DNA of 24,046 nucleotides from UBA7445 sp042096455 (GTDB lineage: Bacteria > Verrucomicrobiota > Verrucomicrobiia > Opitutales > Coraliomargaritaceae), in contig JBELLU010000028.1 of NCBI GenBank assembly GCA_042096455.1, positions 1-24,046 on the forward strand, written 5' to 3'. Numbering within the stretch: position 1 is the first letter of the stretch; every line of letters starts with the position of its first letter. Positions 1 through 7,783 of the stretch are shown piece after piece. Made by a program: the position numbers and the translations under genes. The notes beneath the pieces are model-generated. The model saw nothing but the letters and a program-made list of their open reading frames with translations, made no database searches and was not told the origin of the DNA.

Positions 1-1
1 T

Positions 2-244
2 TCGGCTATAACGGCCCCCGAAGATCTCAAGTTGCCTTTTCTCAAAATAGATAGGTTTGACGCAGAGCGGTTCAATTTGGAGTGGCCGGGTGCGTATGGG
101 GTCACTTATCGCCTCATGGCAACAGAGGATCTCTTGCAGCCTTTTACGGTGCATACCAGCTCCTTGGTCGGGCACTCGGTGCAAGTAGATTCTGAAGATT
201 ACACCACCCGTTTTTTTTCGGTCGAAATCGAAGTAGATCCTTAA
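2..244 (+). CDS. C-terminal fragment of a larger, probably secreted protein (partial at left edge)
   Basis: The reading frame is open from base 2 with no stop, so the gene begins outside the window; only the last 80 residues are visible. They contain the pattern Y-R-L-x-A-T-E-D-L followed some 35 residues later by R-F-F-S-V-E-I-E-V and the stop. This spacing resembles the short beta-sandwich module that ends many large secreted proteins of Verrucomicrobiota (Y-x-L-x-x-S-x-D-L ... R-F-Y-R-V). That resemblance is from memory of the pattern, not a search. No catalytic motif is visible and the function cannot be assigned. The first in-window start candidates (TTG at 32) are probably internal codons. 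Confidence 0.6.
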   Translation, partial: SAITAPEDLKLPFLKIDRFDAERFNLEWPGAYGVTYRLMATEDLLQPFTVHTSSLVGHSVQVDSEDYTTRFFSVEIEVDP

Positions 245-357
245 CGGCTTTTGATATCTTCTTTTGGAAGGTCCTCGCTATACTAGCCTTGAAAGAGTGG
301 GGCGAGAGCGGCTTCGCCATTGGAGGATGTGTGGATGTCAGGGGGCAATCTCACGAT
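245..357. other. Intergenic stretch without recognisable gene
   Basis: This is the gap between the left-edge gene and the fic operators. It holds one short GC-rich inverted repeat (GGCGA at 301-305, TCGCC at 314-318) with no T-run after it, so it is a poor terminator. I see no open frame of interest and no convincing promoter for another gene. Confidence 0.4.
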
Positions 358-384
358 TTGAAATAGTGGTTCATGTTATTTCAC
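358..384. promoter_or_regulatory. Upstream operator of fic (inverted repeat 1)
   Basis: The left arm TTGAAATAG (358-366) and right arm TTATTTCAC (376-384) are separated by 9 bases and match as an inverted repeat at 7 of 9 positions, with a fully symmetrical core TGAAATA/TATTTCA. A second copy of the same design, also with a 9-base spacer, lies at 399-425. The symmetry suggests binding by a dimeric regulator; the C-terminal winged-helix region of the adjacent Fic protein is the obvious candidate (inference). Confidence 0.6.
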
Positions 385-389
385 GAATA

Positions 390-420
390 TTGACTTTTGT
401 GAAATAAGAGGCCTTATTAT
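390..420 (+). promoter_or_regulatory. fic promoter, probably giving a leaderless mRNA
   Basis: A -35 box TTGACT (390-395) and a -10 box TATTAT (415-420) are 19 bases apart, slightly long. Seven bases past the -10 box is the A of the fic ATG at 427, so transcription would start on the start codon. There is no Shine-Dalgarno at a usable distance; AAGAGG at 406-411 is too far upstream. The second operator lies over the spacer, -10 box and start region, so a bound protein would block RNA polymerase. Confidence 0.55.
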
Positions 421-425
421 TTCAG
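399..425. promoter_or_regulatory. Downstream operator of fic (inverted repeat 2)
   Basis: The left arm GTGAAATAA (399-407) and right arm TTATTTCAG (417-425) match as an inverted repeat at 8 of 9 positions, with a 9-base spacer identical in length to that of the upstream operator. Its centre is 41 bp from the centre of the first operator, close to four helical turns, so both would face the same side of DNA. It covers the -10 box and ends just before the ATG, which fits repression of fic. Confidence 0.65.
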
Positions 426-426
426 T

Positions 427-1569
427 ATGGATAATAGTACAGCAGGCATCTGGCGAAAAACGCTAGAAGGCTATAAGGCGTTCTATCCGCATCGCCTACC
501 ACCTGAAATTGAATGGAGCCCGGCATTGGTCACGAAGTTGTCCGCCGCCGATCAGATTCTTGGACGACTCGGAGGCGAAGCGCGAAGACTCCCAAATCCC
601 CATTTGTTTATAAGACCCTTCATCAAGCGTGAGGCTGTATATTCTAGCCGCATTGAGGGGACGCAGGCCACTCTTGGGGATTTGTTGGCGGTTGAAGCTG
701 GTGCGAATGTTGAACGGAGTCCCGACGATTTACGGGAAGTTGGTAATTATGTAACCGCTTTGGAGCATGGTCTGCGCCGATCAGCCGAACTGCCACTTTC
801 ACTTAGGTTAGTTCGCGAGATGCATGAAATCCTGATGACTGGTGTTCGCGGAGAGCATGCCACTCCAGGCGAACTCCGGAAGACACAAAATTGGATTGGA
901 ACACCCGGATGCACGCTTCGCGAGGCCTCCTTCGTTCCTCCGCCCCCTGACTTCCTAAATGAATGTTTAGGCGACTGGGAAAATTTTATACATACCTCTG
1001 AACTTCCCCTCCTGCTGACAGCCGCTTTGATGCATTACCAGTTTGAAGCAATTCACCCGTTTTTGGATGGCAACGGTCGAATTGGTCGTTTGCTCATCAC
1101 CTTGCTATTGTGCGAACGGAATGCGCTTCCCGGTCCGTTTCTTTATCTGAGCGCATTTTTCGAAGCCAGCCGGAGCAATTACTATGAGCGCTTGAATGCG
1201 GTGAGCTTTCAGGGTGACTGGTCTGGATGGTTCGATTATTTTCTAAACGGCGTTATTCGTCAGTGCGAAGATGCGTTGAGTCGTGCTGAGCGAATCAACA
1301 TTATACTGGAACGCTGGAAGGCAGATGTAAGCGGAAGCACGCCAAAAGCGACTTACAATGTCGTAGAAAGTCTGGCGGCCAACCCTTACATTACGCCCCG
1401 AGGTCTCGAAAAAGAGTTAGGCGTATCCTTTAATACAGCTAGCAAAGCGATAAAGGTTTTAGAAGGTAAGGGCATTATGAAGCAAGTGGGTCATTCGAAG
1501 CGCGACCGCGTCTATCATGCTGAGGCTGTTTTGGAAATACTTGAAGAGCCTGCAAAATTAGCTCCCTGA
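427..1569 (+). CDS. fic: Fic-domain protein with inhibitory helix and C-terminal winged helix
   Basis: A 380-residue Fic-family protein. The catalytic loop is canonical: HPFLDGNGRIGR at residues 210-221 carries the His base, the acidic metal ligand and both phosphate-binding Arg. Fic enzymes usually transfer AMP from ATP to a hydroxyl of a target protein. An autoinhibitory motif S73-x-x-x-E77-G78 (within SSRIEGT) lies in the N-terminal region, which makes this a self-inhibited (class II) member needing no separate antitoxin. Residues ~308-370 look like a winged-helix DNA-binding domain (TPRGLEKELGVSFNTASKAI region). It stands alone with no toxin/antitoxin partner. The twin operators upstream suggest autoregulation. 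The gene is visibly more AT-rich than its neighbours, which may indicate acquisition. Target unknown. Confidence 0.93.
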   Translation: MDNSTAGIWRKTLEGYKAFYPHRLPPEIEWSPALVTKLSAADQILGRLGGEARRLPNPHLFIRPFIKREAVYSSRIEGTQATLGDLLAVEAGANVERSPDDLREVGNYVTALEHGLRRSAELPLSLRLVREMHEILMTGVRGEHATPGELRKTQNWIGTPGCTLREASFVPPPPDFLNECLGDWENFIHTSELPLLLTAALMHYQFEAIHPFLDGNGRIGRLLITLLLCERNALPGPFLYLSAFFEASRSNYYERLNAVSFQGDWSGWFDYFLNGVIRQCEDALSRAERINIILERWKADVSGSTPKATYNVVESLAANPYITPRGLEKELGVSFNTASKAIKVLEGKGIMKQVGHSKRDRVYHAEAVLEILEEPAKLAP

Positions 1570-1574
1570 TTCTA

Positions 1575-1811
1575 TTAACTCAGGTCTTTAATCTTTAGGG
1601 GTAAGGAAACACTCTCGGCTCGTTTGCCGATCTGCTTCCATATTGAAGTGTTCTTCACTTTGATGCGGTGCACGCACTCCATCTGGGAGCGTTAGTCCTC
1701 ATCGATGTCATCGACCGCTCTAACCATGAATGTATCGTAGCTGAGAAGCTCCGGTATGCGTTTCTTTTTAAACGGCATCACTGGCACCCATGCTATTGGT
1801 TGGCCAGTGGG
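1575..1811 (-). pseudogene. Possible decayed coding remnant downstream of aroG
   Basis: Read on the minus strand from 1811 to 1575, one frame is open except for a single TAA at 1692-1694. The upstream part has an ATG at 1776-1778 followed by a lysine/arginine-rich start (MPFKKKRIPELL) and an acidic end (AVDDIDED). The downstream part has ATG at 1680-1682 (MECVHRIKVKNTS) and ends a few bases from the fic stop. The composition looks protein-like, but I recognise no family, and one stop in about 79 codons can occur by chance. Small real genes or non-coding sequence are both possible. Confidence 0.2.
1779..1809 (-). terminator. Hairpin just downstream of aroG
   Basis: CACTGGC (1779-1785) and GCCAGTG (1803-1809) form a perfect 7-bp stem. 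Inside it, ACC/GGT can add three pairs. It begins 9 bases past the aroG stop. On the minus strand no T-run follows, so it would be a weak or non-intrinsic terminator. On the plus strand it is followed by TTACTTTTT, so it could stop transcription arriving from fic. Confidence 0.35.
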
Positions 1812-1818
1812 TTACTTT

Positions 1819-2871
<1,053 letters not shown>

Positions 2872-2882
2872 AGGAGGGGATG

Positions 2883-2909
2883 ATTAGAGTAGGGTGAGGG
2901 TGGTCACAA
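2883..2909 (-). promoter_or_regulatory. Candidate aroG promoter
   Basis: On the minus strand TTGTGA (2909-2904) and TCTAAT (2888-2883) are 15 bases apart. The -10 box matches consensus at 5 of 6 positions, but the spacer is short. It would place the start of transcription about 5 bases before the GTG, fitting the missing Shine-Dalgarno. Confidence 0.3.
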
Positions 2910-2974
2910 GTCTGAATTGAAGGAGTTTGGAAGAAGGGTTGAAAAAGTCCTGAGAATCGAGATCTTTATTTGTC

Positions 2975-3895
2975 ATGACTGAATTTGTGAGTTTTTATAA
3001 TGCGAGGCCGGGGTGCCTTTTGCGGATATGGGGTGAAGATGCCGCCGCTTTTTTGAACAGTCAATTCAGTGCGGATCTGCGGACACCGGAGGCGGGTCTC
3101 TGTGTGTATGGTTTATGGCTGAACGCGAAGGGGAAGGTGCAAGCGGACAGCTGGGTGTGGTGCCGGGACCCGGAGACCTTTGAAATTCTGAGTATGGGAA
3201 CCGCGGGGGAGGATATGCGGGAGATGCTGGAGCGGCATATCATCGCGGATGAGGTGGAGATGGAGGTGCTTGAAGGATCGACGCTTTTGATGGTGCAGGG
3301 TAAGGACGCGGAGGGGGCGGTGTCGGAGCTTTTCGGCGCGGTTCCGGAGGCGGGTGGTTTTATCGAAGGAGCAGGGGCGGTTTGTTATCCCGGGCGGCGC
3401 GCGCGCGGGGCGCATTTTGATGCCTGCTTTAGAGATTCAGCGGCTATGGAAGCGGCGGTGGCAAAACTGCAGGCGGCGGGGGCGCACGCGGTGGAGGGAG
3501 TGGCGATTGAATTGGAACGGATAGCGGCGGGCTTCCCGGCCATCCCCGGGGAACTCGGCGCGGCGGATTTGCCTGGTGAGGCTGGACTGGTGGGCGAGGC
3601 GGTCTGTACGACAAAGGGTTGTTTTTTGGGGCAGGAGTCGATTTTACGGATGCACAATCTCGGACAGGCGCGGCGGGGTTTGTATCGTGTATCGGGCGAG
3701 GGCTCGGTTCCGGAATTGCCGGCGGCTTTGATGCTGGAGGGCGAGGAACGCCCGGCGGGGGAATTGCGGAGCGCGTATGCGACGGATTCCGGATGGACGG
3801 GGGTGGCGATTTTGAAGTTGAATCGGATGGGGCCGGGCTTGCTTTGCGACGGGGCGCCGGTGAATACGGGCGATGCGATGGGGCCGGTGCGATGA
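2975..3895 (+). CDS. ygfZ: YgfZ/GcvT-family folate-binding protein
   Basis: A 306-residue relative of the glycine-cleavage T protein. The YgfZ signature K-G-C-[FY]-x-G-Q-E is present as KGCFLGQES with Cys216, followed by the basic tail RMHNLGQARRG; it separates YgfZ from true GcvT aminomethyltransferases. YgfZ binds tetrahydrofolate and supports synthesis or repair of certain iron-sulfur proteins. The 4Fe-4S enzyme LeuC encoded downstream is a plausible but unproven client. The ATG at 2975 has no Shine-Dalgarno; a possible -35 TTGAAA (2939-2944) lacks a good -10 box. The stop overlaps the next start as ATGA, so the 82-residue gene is co-translated. Confidence 0.92.
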   Translation: MTEFVSFYNARPGCLLRIWGEDAAAFLNSQFSADLRTPEAGLCVYGLWLNAKGKVQADSWVWCRDPETFEILSMGTAGEDMREMLERHIIADEVEMEVLEGSTLLMVQGKDAEGAVSELFGAVPEAGGFIEGAGAVCYPGRRARGAHFDACFRDSAAMEAAVAKLQAAGAHAVEGVAIELERIAAGFPAIPGELGAADLPGEAGLVGEAVCTTKGCFLGQESILRMHNLGQARRGLYRVSGEGSVPELPAALMLEGEERPAGELRSAYATDSGWTGVAILKLNRMGPGLLCDGAPVNTGDAMGPVR

Positions 3896-4140
3896 GCGAG
3901 ACGGATGCAACGGACCTCGGAGCGGTGACGCGTTTTTTCGAGGCGATGGGGGCGAGCCAGGCGCAAGCGGAAGTGATGGCGCGGCAGTTATTAAAACGCT
4001 CGGAGCAACTCGGGGAAGCGCGTGGGATTTCAAAAGTAGAGGCGGCTGCAATCCTCTTAAAACAGGTAGTTGAGGCGCGGGACGGGCGCGCACCAAGCTT
4101 AAACAGTAAGGTCAAGCGTAAAGATTGCTTAAAAAGCTGA
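3892..4140 (+). CDS. Small protein of unknown function coupled to ygfZ
   Basis: An 82-residue open frame beginning at the ATG that overlaps the ygfZ stop (ATGA, 3892-3895), a classic translational-coupling arrangement. The first ~63 residues are predicted to be mostly helical, with heptad-like hydrophobic spacing (FFEAMGASQAQAEVMARQLL, then KVEAAAILLKQVVEA). The tail is basic (SKVKRKD). No signal peptide, membrane segment or metal motif is visible. The frame stays open upstream inside ygfZ, but the coupled ATG is the sensible start. I do not recognise the family. A hairpin follows directly after the stop. Coding status is supported by the overlap and the amino-acid composition. Confidence 0.72.
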   Translation: MSETDATDLGAVTRFFEAMGASQAQAEVMARQLLKRSEQLGEARGISKVEAAAILLKQVVEARDGRAPSLNSKVKRKDCLKS

Positions 4141-4142
4141 AA

Positions 4143-4166
4143 AAATTGCGGGTTAGAGCGCAATTT
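4143..4166 (+). terminator. Terminator-like hairpin after the ygfZ operon
   Basis: AAATTGCG (4143-4150) and CGCAATTT (4159-4166) form a perfect 8-bp stem with an 8-base loop, starting 2 bases after the stop of the small gene. An A-run precedes it and TTTATCTGTT ends it, so it may work in both directions. The T-tract is short, so efficiency is uncertain. Confidence 0.5.
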
Positions 4167-4171
4167 ATCTG

Positions 4172-4202
4172 TTGACGGAGCATTTTTGCTGCTCACTTTA
4201 AA
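4172..4202 (+). promoter_or_regulatory. Candidate HU promoter
   Basis: TTGACG (4172-4177) and TTTAAA (4197-4202) are 19 bases apart. The spacer contains a small inverted repeat GAGCA/TGCTC. A second candidate -10 box, TATATA at 4236-4241, lies exactly 6 bases before the HU ATG and would give a leaderless transcript, but no -35 box is recognisable at the right distance from it. Either or both may be used. Confidence 0.35.
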
Positions 4203-4247
4203 TGGTGGCACAAGCCAAATTAATAACCTCAACACTATATATCGTTT

Positions 4248-4523
4248 ATGAATAAAGCAGACCTCGTAGCCGAAGTACAAAAATCACTTGGAGCTGATAC
4301 CTCCAAAGCAGCCGCTGAGCGCGCACTCGAAGCCGTTCTTGAAGGCATCAAGAAGGGCGTTAAGAAAGACAAAGCGGTTCAAATCATTGGATTTGGTACC
4401 TTCTCCGTTGCAAAACGTGCCGCACGTCAAGGTGTGAACCCACAAACCGGTGAGAAGATTCAAATCAAAGCTTCCAAGTCTGTGAAGTTCAAGGCTGGTG
4501 CAGGTTTGAAGGCGATTCTCTAA
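4248..4523 (+). CDS. hup: HU-family histone-like DNA-binding protein
   Basis: A 91-residue nucleoid protein, the standard length for HU. It starts MNKADLVAEV, has the helical dimer core, and the DNA-binding arm signature GFGTFSVAKRAARQGVNPQTG (residues 48-68) in which the Pro inserts into the minor groove; the end KFKAGAGLK is also typical. HU dimers bend and compact DNA with little sequence specificity. The gene is monocistronic, with its own promoter region and a strong terminator. Codon use is visibly restricted (AAA/AAG, GGT, CGT), as expected for an abundant protein. HU cannot be separated from an IHF subunit with full certainty, but the MNK start and KxG end favour HU. Confidence 0.96.
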   Translation: MNKADLVAEVQKSLGADTSKAAAERALEAVLEGIKKGVKKDKAVQIIGFGTFSVAKRAARQGVNPQTGEKIQIKASKSVKFKAGAGLKAIL

Positions 4524-4554
4524 CTTAGCGAAAGAGCCGAATCTTTTAATTGCT

Positions 4555-4584
4555 GAGCCCGCCGAGTGCGGGCTCTTTCTTTTT
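4555..4584 (+). terminator. Strong rho-independent terminator of hup
   Basis: GAGCCCGC (4555-4562) and GCGGGCTC (4568-4575) form a perfect 8-bp GC-rich stem with a 5-base loop, followed by TTTCTTTTT (4576-4584). It lies 31 bases past the HU stop and is the clearest intrinsic terminator in the window. Confidence 0.93.
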
Positions 4585-4658
4585 CAAGTTTGGGCAGGTT
4601 CTGGAAAGCGGGAATTAAAGTTGCCAGAATCGGGAAGCCTGCTTTTGTTGAGACTCTT

Positions 4659-4687
4659 TTGAGAATTGAATTAGCAGTCATTATATA
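4659..4687 (+). promoter_or_regulatory. leuCD promoter, probably leaderless
   Basis: TTGAGA (4659-4664), a 17-base spacer, and TATATA (4682-4687) make a near-consensus sigma-70 promoter. The base seven past the -10 box is the A of the leuC ATG at 4694, and no Shine-Dalgarno is present. A start on the ATG leaves no room for a leader-peptide attenuator or T-box. Confidence 0.68.
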
Positions 4688-4693
4688 ACGAGC

Positions 4694-6112
4694 ATGGGAA
4701 AAAGTTTATTTCAGAAAGTATGGGAAGCGCACGCGGTTCGCACCTTGGCGAATGGTCAAACGCAGCTGCTCATCGGGACACACCTGATTCACGAAGTGAC
4801 GAGTCCGCAGGCATTTGGCATGCTGCGGGACCGGGGCCTGAAAGTCCGCTACCCGGCACGGACCTTTGCGACGGTGGATCACATCGTGCCTACCAATGAA
4901 GCGCTGGAGCCTTACAGCGATCCTCTGGCGCAGGGTATGATTGAGGAACTGCGCAAAAATTGCGCGGAGAACGACATCACCTTTTTCGATACGAATACCG
5001 GCAAGCAGGGCGTGGTGCATATTGTGGGACCTGAGCAGGGGATCACGCAACCGGGCACCACGATCGCCTGTGGTGATTCGCATACTGCGACGCACGGTGC
5101 TTTTGGGGCGATTGCCTTTGGTATCGGGACCAGTCAGGTACGCGATGTCCTGGCGACGCAAACGATCGCGCTGGGCGAACTCAAGGTGCGCCGCATCAAT
5201 GTGGACGGTGCTTTGCGCCCGGGGGTTTTTGCGAAGGATGTGATTCTGCACATCATTCGTTTGCTCGGGACACAGGGCGGCACCGGATTTGCCTATGAAT
5301 ATGGCGGTTCAACTTTTGACGCAATGAGCATGGAAGAACGCATGACGGTCTGCAACATGTCGATTGAAGGCGGGGCGCGGGTCGGATACGTCAATCCCGA
5401 TTCCACCACCTTTGAATACCTGAAGGGCCGTCCATACTCACCGCAGGGTGCGGCATGGGATCAGGCGGTGGCGGAGTGGACCGCGTTTGCATCCGATCCA
5501 GAATGTTCCTATGACGATGTCGTGAATATTGACGCATCCGAGATTCAGCCAACCGTGACCTGGGGCATCACGCCGGGGCAGGGAGTCGGCATTGGGGAAT
5601 GCATCCCCACGATCGAGGGTGGCGCGACTGATTCCGAACGCGAATCGATCCGCGAGGCCTTGGAGTATATGGAATTTGAAGGTGGAACTCCGGTAAAGGG
5701 GAAGCGCATCGACGTTGCCTTTATTGGATCCTGCACGAACGGACGCCTGAGCGATTTGCAGGAAGTGGCGAATCACATCAAGGGTCACAAGGTTGCGGAG
5801 GGCGTGCAGGGCATCGTGGTGCCGGGTTCGCAGGTCGTGGCGCAAATCGCGGAACAACTCGGCTTGGATAAAATTTTCAAGGAAGCGGGTTTTGAATGGC
5901 GCGGCGCGGGTTGCTCGATGTGCCTTGCGATGAATCCTGACAAACTGGTGGGGAATCAACTCTGCGCCAGTTCCTCGAACCGCAATTTCAAGGGTCGTCA
6001 GGGCTCGCCCACCGGCCGCACCATGCTGATGAGTCCGCTCATGGTAGCGGCGGCGGCGGTGCGCGGCGAAGTAACGGACGCCCGCGAGGTCTTTGAAGTA
6101 AAGGTAGCCTAA
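4694..6112 (+). CDS. leuC: 3-isopropylmalate dehydratase large subunit
   Basis: Forms, with LeuD, the cytoplasmic 4Fe-4S enzyme that isomerises 2-isopropylmalate to 3-isopropylmalate in leucine synthesis. It has 472 residues, the usual length. The three cluster cysteines are at C347 (GSCTNGRLSDL) and C407/C410 (GAGCSMCLAMN), the positions known for E. coli LeuC. Other aconitase-family motifs are visible: FATVDHIVPT, ACGDSHTATHGAFGA, and SSSNRNFKGRQG near the end. The ATG at 4694 is fixed by the promoter whose predicted transcription start coincides with it. leuD follows after 27 bases as the second gene of the operon; leuA and leuB are not in the window. Confidence 0.98.
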   Translation: MGKSLFQKVWEAHAVRTLANGQTQLLIGTHLIHEVTSPQAFGMLRDRGLKVRYPARTFATVDHIVPTNEALEPYSDPLAQGMIEELRKNCAENDITFFDTNTGKQGVVHIVGPEQGITQPGTTIACGDSHTATHGAFGAIAFGIGTSQVRDVLATQTIALGELKVRRINVDGALRPGVFAKDVILHIIRLLGTQGGTGFAYEYGGSTFDAMSMEERMTVCNMSIEGGARVGYVNPDSTTFEYLKGRPYSPQGAAWDQAVAEWTAFASDPECSYDDVVNIDASEIQPTVTWGITPGQGVGIGECIPTIEGGATDSERESIREALEYMEFEGGTPVKGKRIDVAFIGSCTNGRLSDLQEVANHIKGHKVAEGVQGIVVPGSQVVAQIAEQLGLDKIFKEAGFEWRGAGCSMCLAMNPDKLVGNQLCASSSNRNFKGRQGSPTGRTMLMSPLMVAAAAVRGEVTDAREVFEVKVA

Positions 6113-6139
6113 GTATCATTCATCCCGAGAAAATTTATT

Positions 6140-6745
6140 ATGCCTAGTGAACCGATAACCAGTGTTAGCTCTCGTGCGGTCTTCGTGCCGGGAGATGATA
6201 TCGATACCGACCGCATCATCCCGGCGCGTTTTATGAAGTGCATCACCTTTGATGGACTCGGCGAGTATCTCTTCCACGATGTACGGAAGGATGAAGCGGG
6301 GGTCGACAAAGCCCACAATCTCAACGATCCGCGTTTTGCGGGGGCGGGTATTATTTTGAGCGGCAACAACTTTGGTTGTGGCAGTTCGCGGGAGCACGCA
6401 CCCCAGGCGATTCAACGCGCCGGTTATAATGCCATCATCGCGGGGAGTTATGCCGAAATCTTTTTTGGGAATTCAACGAACCTCGGGATTGTATGCGTGA
6501 CGGCCGGGGACGCCGAACGTGAAGCGCTCGCGGCAGCGGTCGAAGCGGACCCCGCGCTCGAAGTGACGATTGATATCGATGCGGGTGAAATTCGCTACGG
6601 CGATCATTGCATCCCCTGTGAAATCAAGGCGAATGCCCGTGAGAGTTTAATGAGCGGGAACTACGACCCGCTGGACGAATTGCTCAGTGGAGCGGATGCG
6701 GTCGATGCGGTTGCAGGCGCCCTCACTTATATGGGGCGGACCTAG
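6140..6745 (+). CDS. leuD: 3-isopropylmalate dehydratase small subunit
   Basis: The swivel-domain subunit that closes over the LeuC iron-sulfur cluster and supplies part of the substrate site. At 201 residues it has the normal size. Signature motifs are GDDIDTDRIIPARFM (residues ~18-32), SGNNFGCGSSREHAP, and the segment AIIAGSYAEIFFGNSTNLG. It lies 27 bases after leuC on the same strand and is surely co-transcribed. The start ATG is preceded by only a weak purine stretch (GAGA, 6127-6130). An exbB-type gene follows 57 bases later and may share the transcript, since no terminator is seen between them. Confidence 0.97.
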   Translation: MPSEPITSVSSRAVFVPGDDIDTDRIIPARFMKCITFDGLGEYLFHDVRKDEAGVDKAHNLNDPRFAGAGIILSGNNFGCGSSREHAPQAIQRAGYNAIIAGSYAEIFFGNSTNLGIVCVTAGDAEREALAAAVEADPALEVTIDIDAGEIRYGDHCIPCEIKANARESLMSGNYDPLDELLSGADAVDAVAGALTYMGRT

Positions 6746-6802
6746 GAACAATTTCTCAGTTTTGAACTCCAATACGGCAGGCGGTCAGTCCCTTTAAAAA
6801 TT

Positions 6803-7369
6803 ATGGATCTTCTCACCAATGCCGGAATTTTTCTTTATCCCCTCGCGCTGTGTTCCTTTGTGGCGGTCGCGATCACGATTGAGCGCCTGCTGGCGCTGCG
6901 CAACTCCCGGGTAATGCCGGGGCATTTGGTGGCGGCTTTTCTGGCGCACGATATCGATAATCTACAAGGGGATCCCGGATCAGTTGCCGGTCGCATCATT
7001 GCGTTTTACAAAGAACGCCGTCCCGATGCAGAAGCGCTCAATGCTTTTGCGCGTTTGGAGGTGAGTCGGATGGAGCGGGGAATCTTTTTGTTGGAGGTGG
7101 TGATCGGGGTGGCACCGCTCCTGGGCTTGCTCGGCACCGTGACGGGTCTCACGCAGGTCTTCAGTGGTTTCTCGGCGGACACCGGCTTGCCGGAACCGGC
7201 GGCCTTTATTCGCGGGATCGCGCTGGCGTTGAACACCACCATTCTTGGGCTGGCGATTGCGATTCCGGCACTGGTGGCGCACGCTTATCTCCTGCGCCGG
7301 GTTGAATCGCTCGCGGCTCGCATCAGTATGGCGGTGCAGGCGCTCATTAATGAGAAGCCCCGCGCTTAA
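6803..7369 (+). CDS. exbB: MotA/TolQ/ExbB-family proton channel (first copy)
   Basis: A 188-residue inner-membrane protein of the ExbB/TolQ family, which with ExbD uses the proton gradient to drive TonB- or TolA-type partners. Three membrane segments are visible: ~7-29 (FLYPLALCSFVAVAITI), ~92-118 (EVVIGVAPLLGLLGTVTGL, the family signature), and ~140-168 (ALNTTILGLAIAIPALVAHAYL). It is shorter than E. coli ExbB (244 residues) because the cytoplasmic loop is reduced. The start ATG lacks a Shine-Dalgarno. exbD follows after 18 bases. No TonB or Pal gene is attached, so the driven partner is encoded elsewhere or shared with the second system at 12942-14808. Confidence 0.9.
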   Translation: MDLLTNAGIFLYPLALCSFVAVAITIERLLALRNSRVMPGHLVAAFLAHDIDNLQGDPGSVAGRIIAFYKERRPDAEALNAFARLEVSRMERGIFLLEVVIGVAPLLGLLGTVTGLTQVFSGFSADTGLPEPAAFIRGIALALNTTILGLAIAIPALVAHAYLLRRVESLAARISMAVQALINEKPRA

Positions 7370-7387
7370 ATTTTGGCCCCCGATACG

Positions 7388-7783
7388 ATGAGTTTGCTCC
7401 AACGCCGCCGTCAACGTCCCACGATTAACATCGTGCCTTTGGTGGATGTGCTGACGGTTTTGCTTTTTTTCTTTTTGGTAACGATGCAGTTTCGCCAAGT
7501 AACGGCGCTCAATATAACGGCGCCTGAGATTGAAACGGCGGGGAAAAACAAGATCGATGAACAGGTGATCCTGGCGGTCGACGCGGAGGGGGCGTTCTTT
7601 TTGAATGACCAGCGCCTTGAAAAGGAGGCGCTCGATGCGGCGTTGCGGGTCGCGGGAGAAGTCACGCCGGAAATCCCGGTGCTCTTGATGGCGGATGAGG
7701 AAGCCCCGCTCAAGCATGTGACGGAGGTGATGGATCTTTGTCGGAAGAACCGTTTGAACAAGATCCGCCTGCAGTCGCGCTAG
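7388..7783 (+). CDS. exbD: ExbD/TolR-family protein (first copy)
   Basis: A 131-residue partner of the preceding ExbB. A basic N-terminus (RRRQRP) leads into one membrane helix with the family motif NIVPLVDVLTVLLFFFL; Asp20 is the conserved proton-carrying residue. The rest (from about residue 38) is a periplasmic domain ending with the typical HVTEVMDLCRKNRLNKI helix. I chose ATG 7388; TTG 7373 is in frame but only adds MAPDT. The stop TAG lies inside the palindrome CTAG (7780-7783), which is also the stop of the convergent transporter gene, so no terminator fits between them. Confidence 0.9.
   Translation: MSLLQRRRQRPTINIVPLVDVLTVLLFFFLVTMQFRQVTALNITAPEIETAGKNKIDEQVILAVDAEGAFFLNDQRLEKEALDAALRVAGEVTPEIPVLLMADEEAPLKHVTEVMDLCRKNRLNKIRLQSR

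Noticed and set aside
3444..4280. Minus-strand open frame of 278 codons antisense to ygfZ, the small gene and the HU start
   Set aside because: Proline/arginine/serine-rich low-complexity translation, typical of the reverse of G-rich coding sequence; it runs through a terminator and the HU start.
4599..4629. Inverted repeat TTCTGG-N19-CCAGAA upstream of leuC
   Set aside because: Six-base arms with a long spacer are expected by chance; position 30 bases above the -35 box is compatible with an operator but unsupported.
4586..4693. Leucine leader peptide, T-box or attenuator before leuC
   Set aside because: No ATG-led short frame with leucine codons and no T-box elements; the promoter placement leaves no leader.
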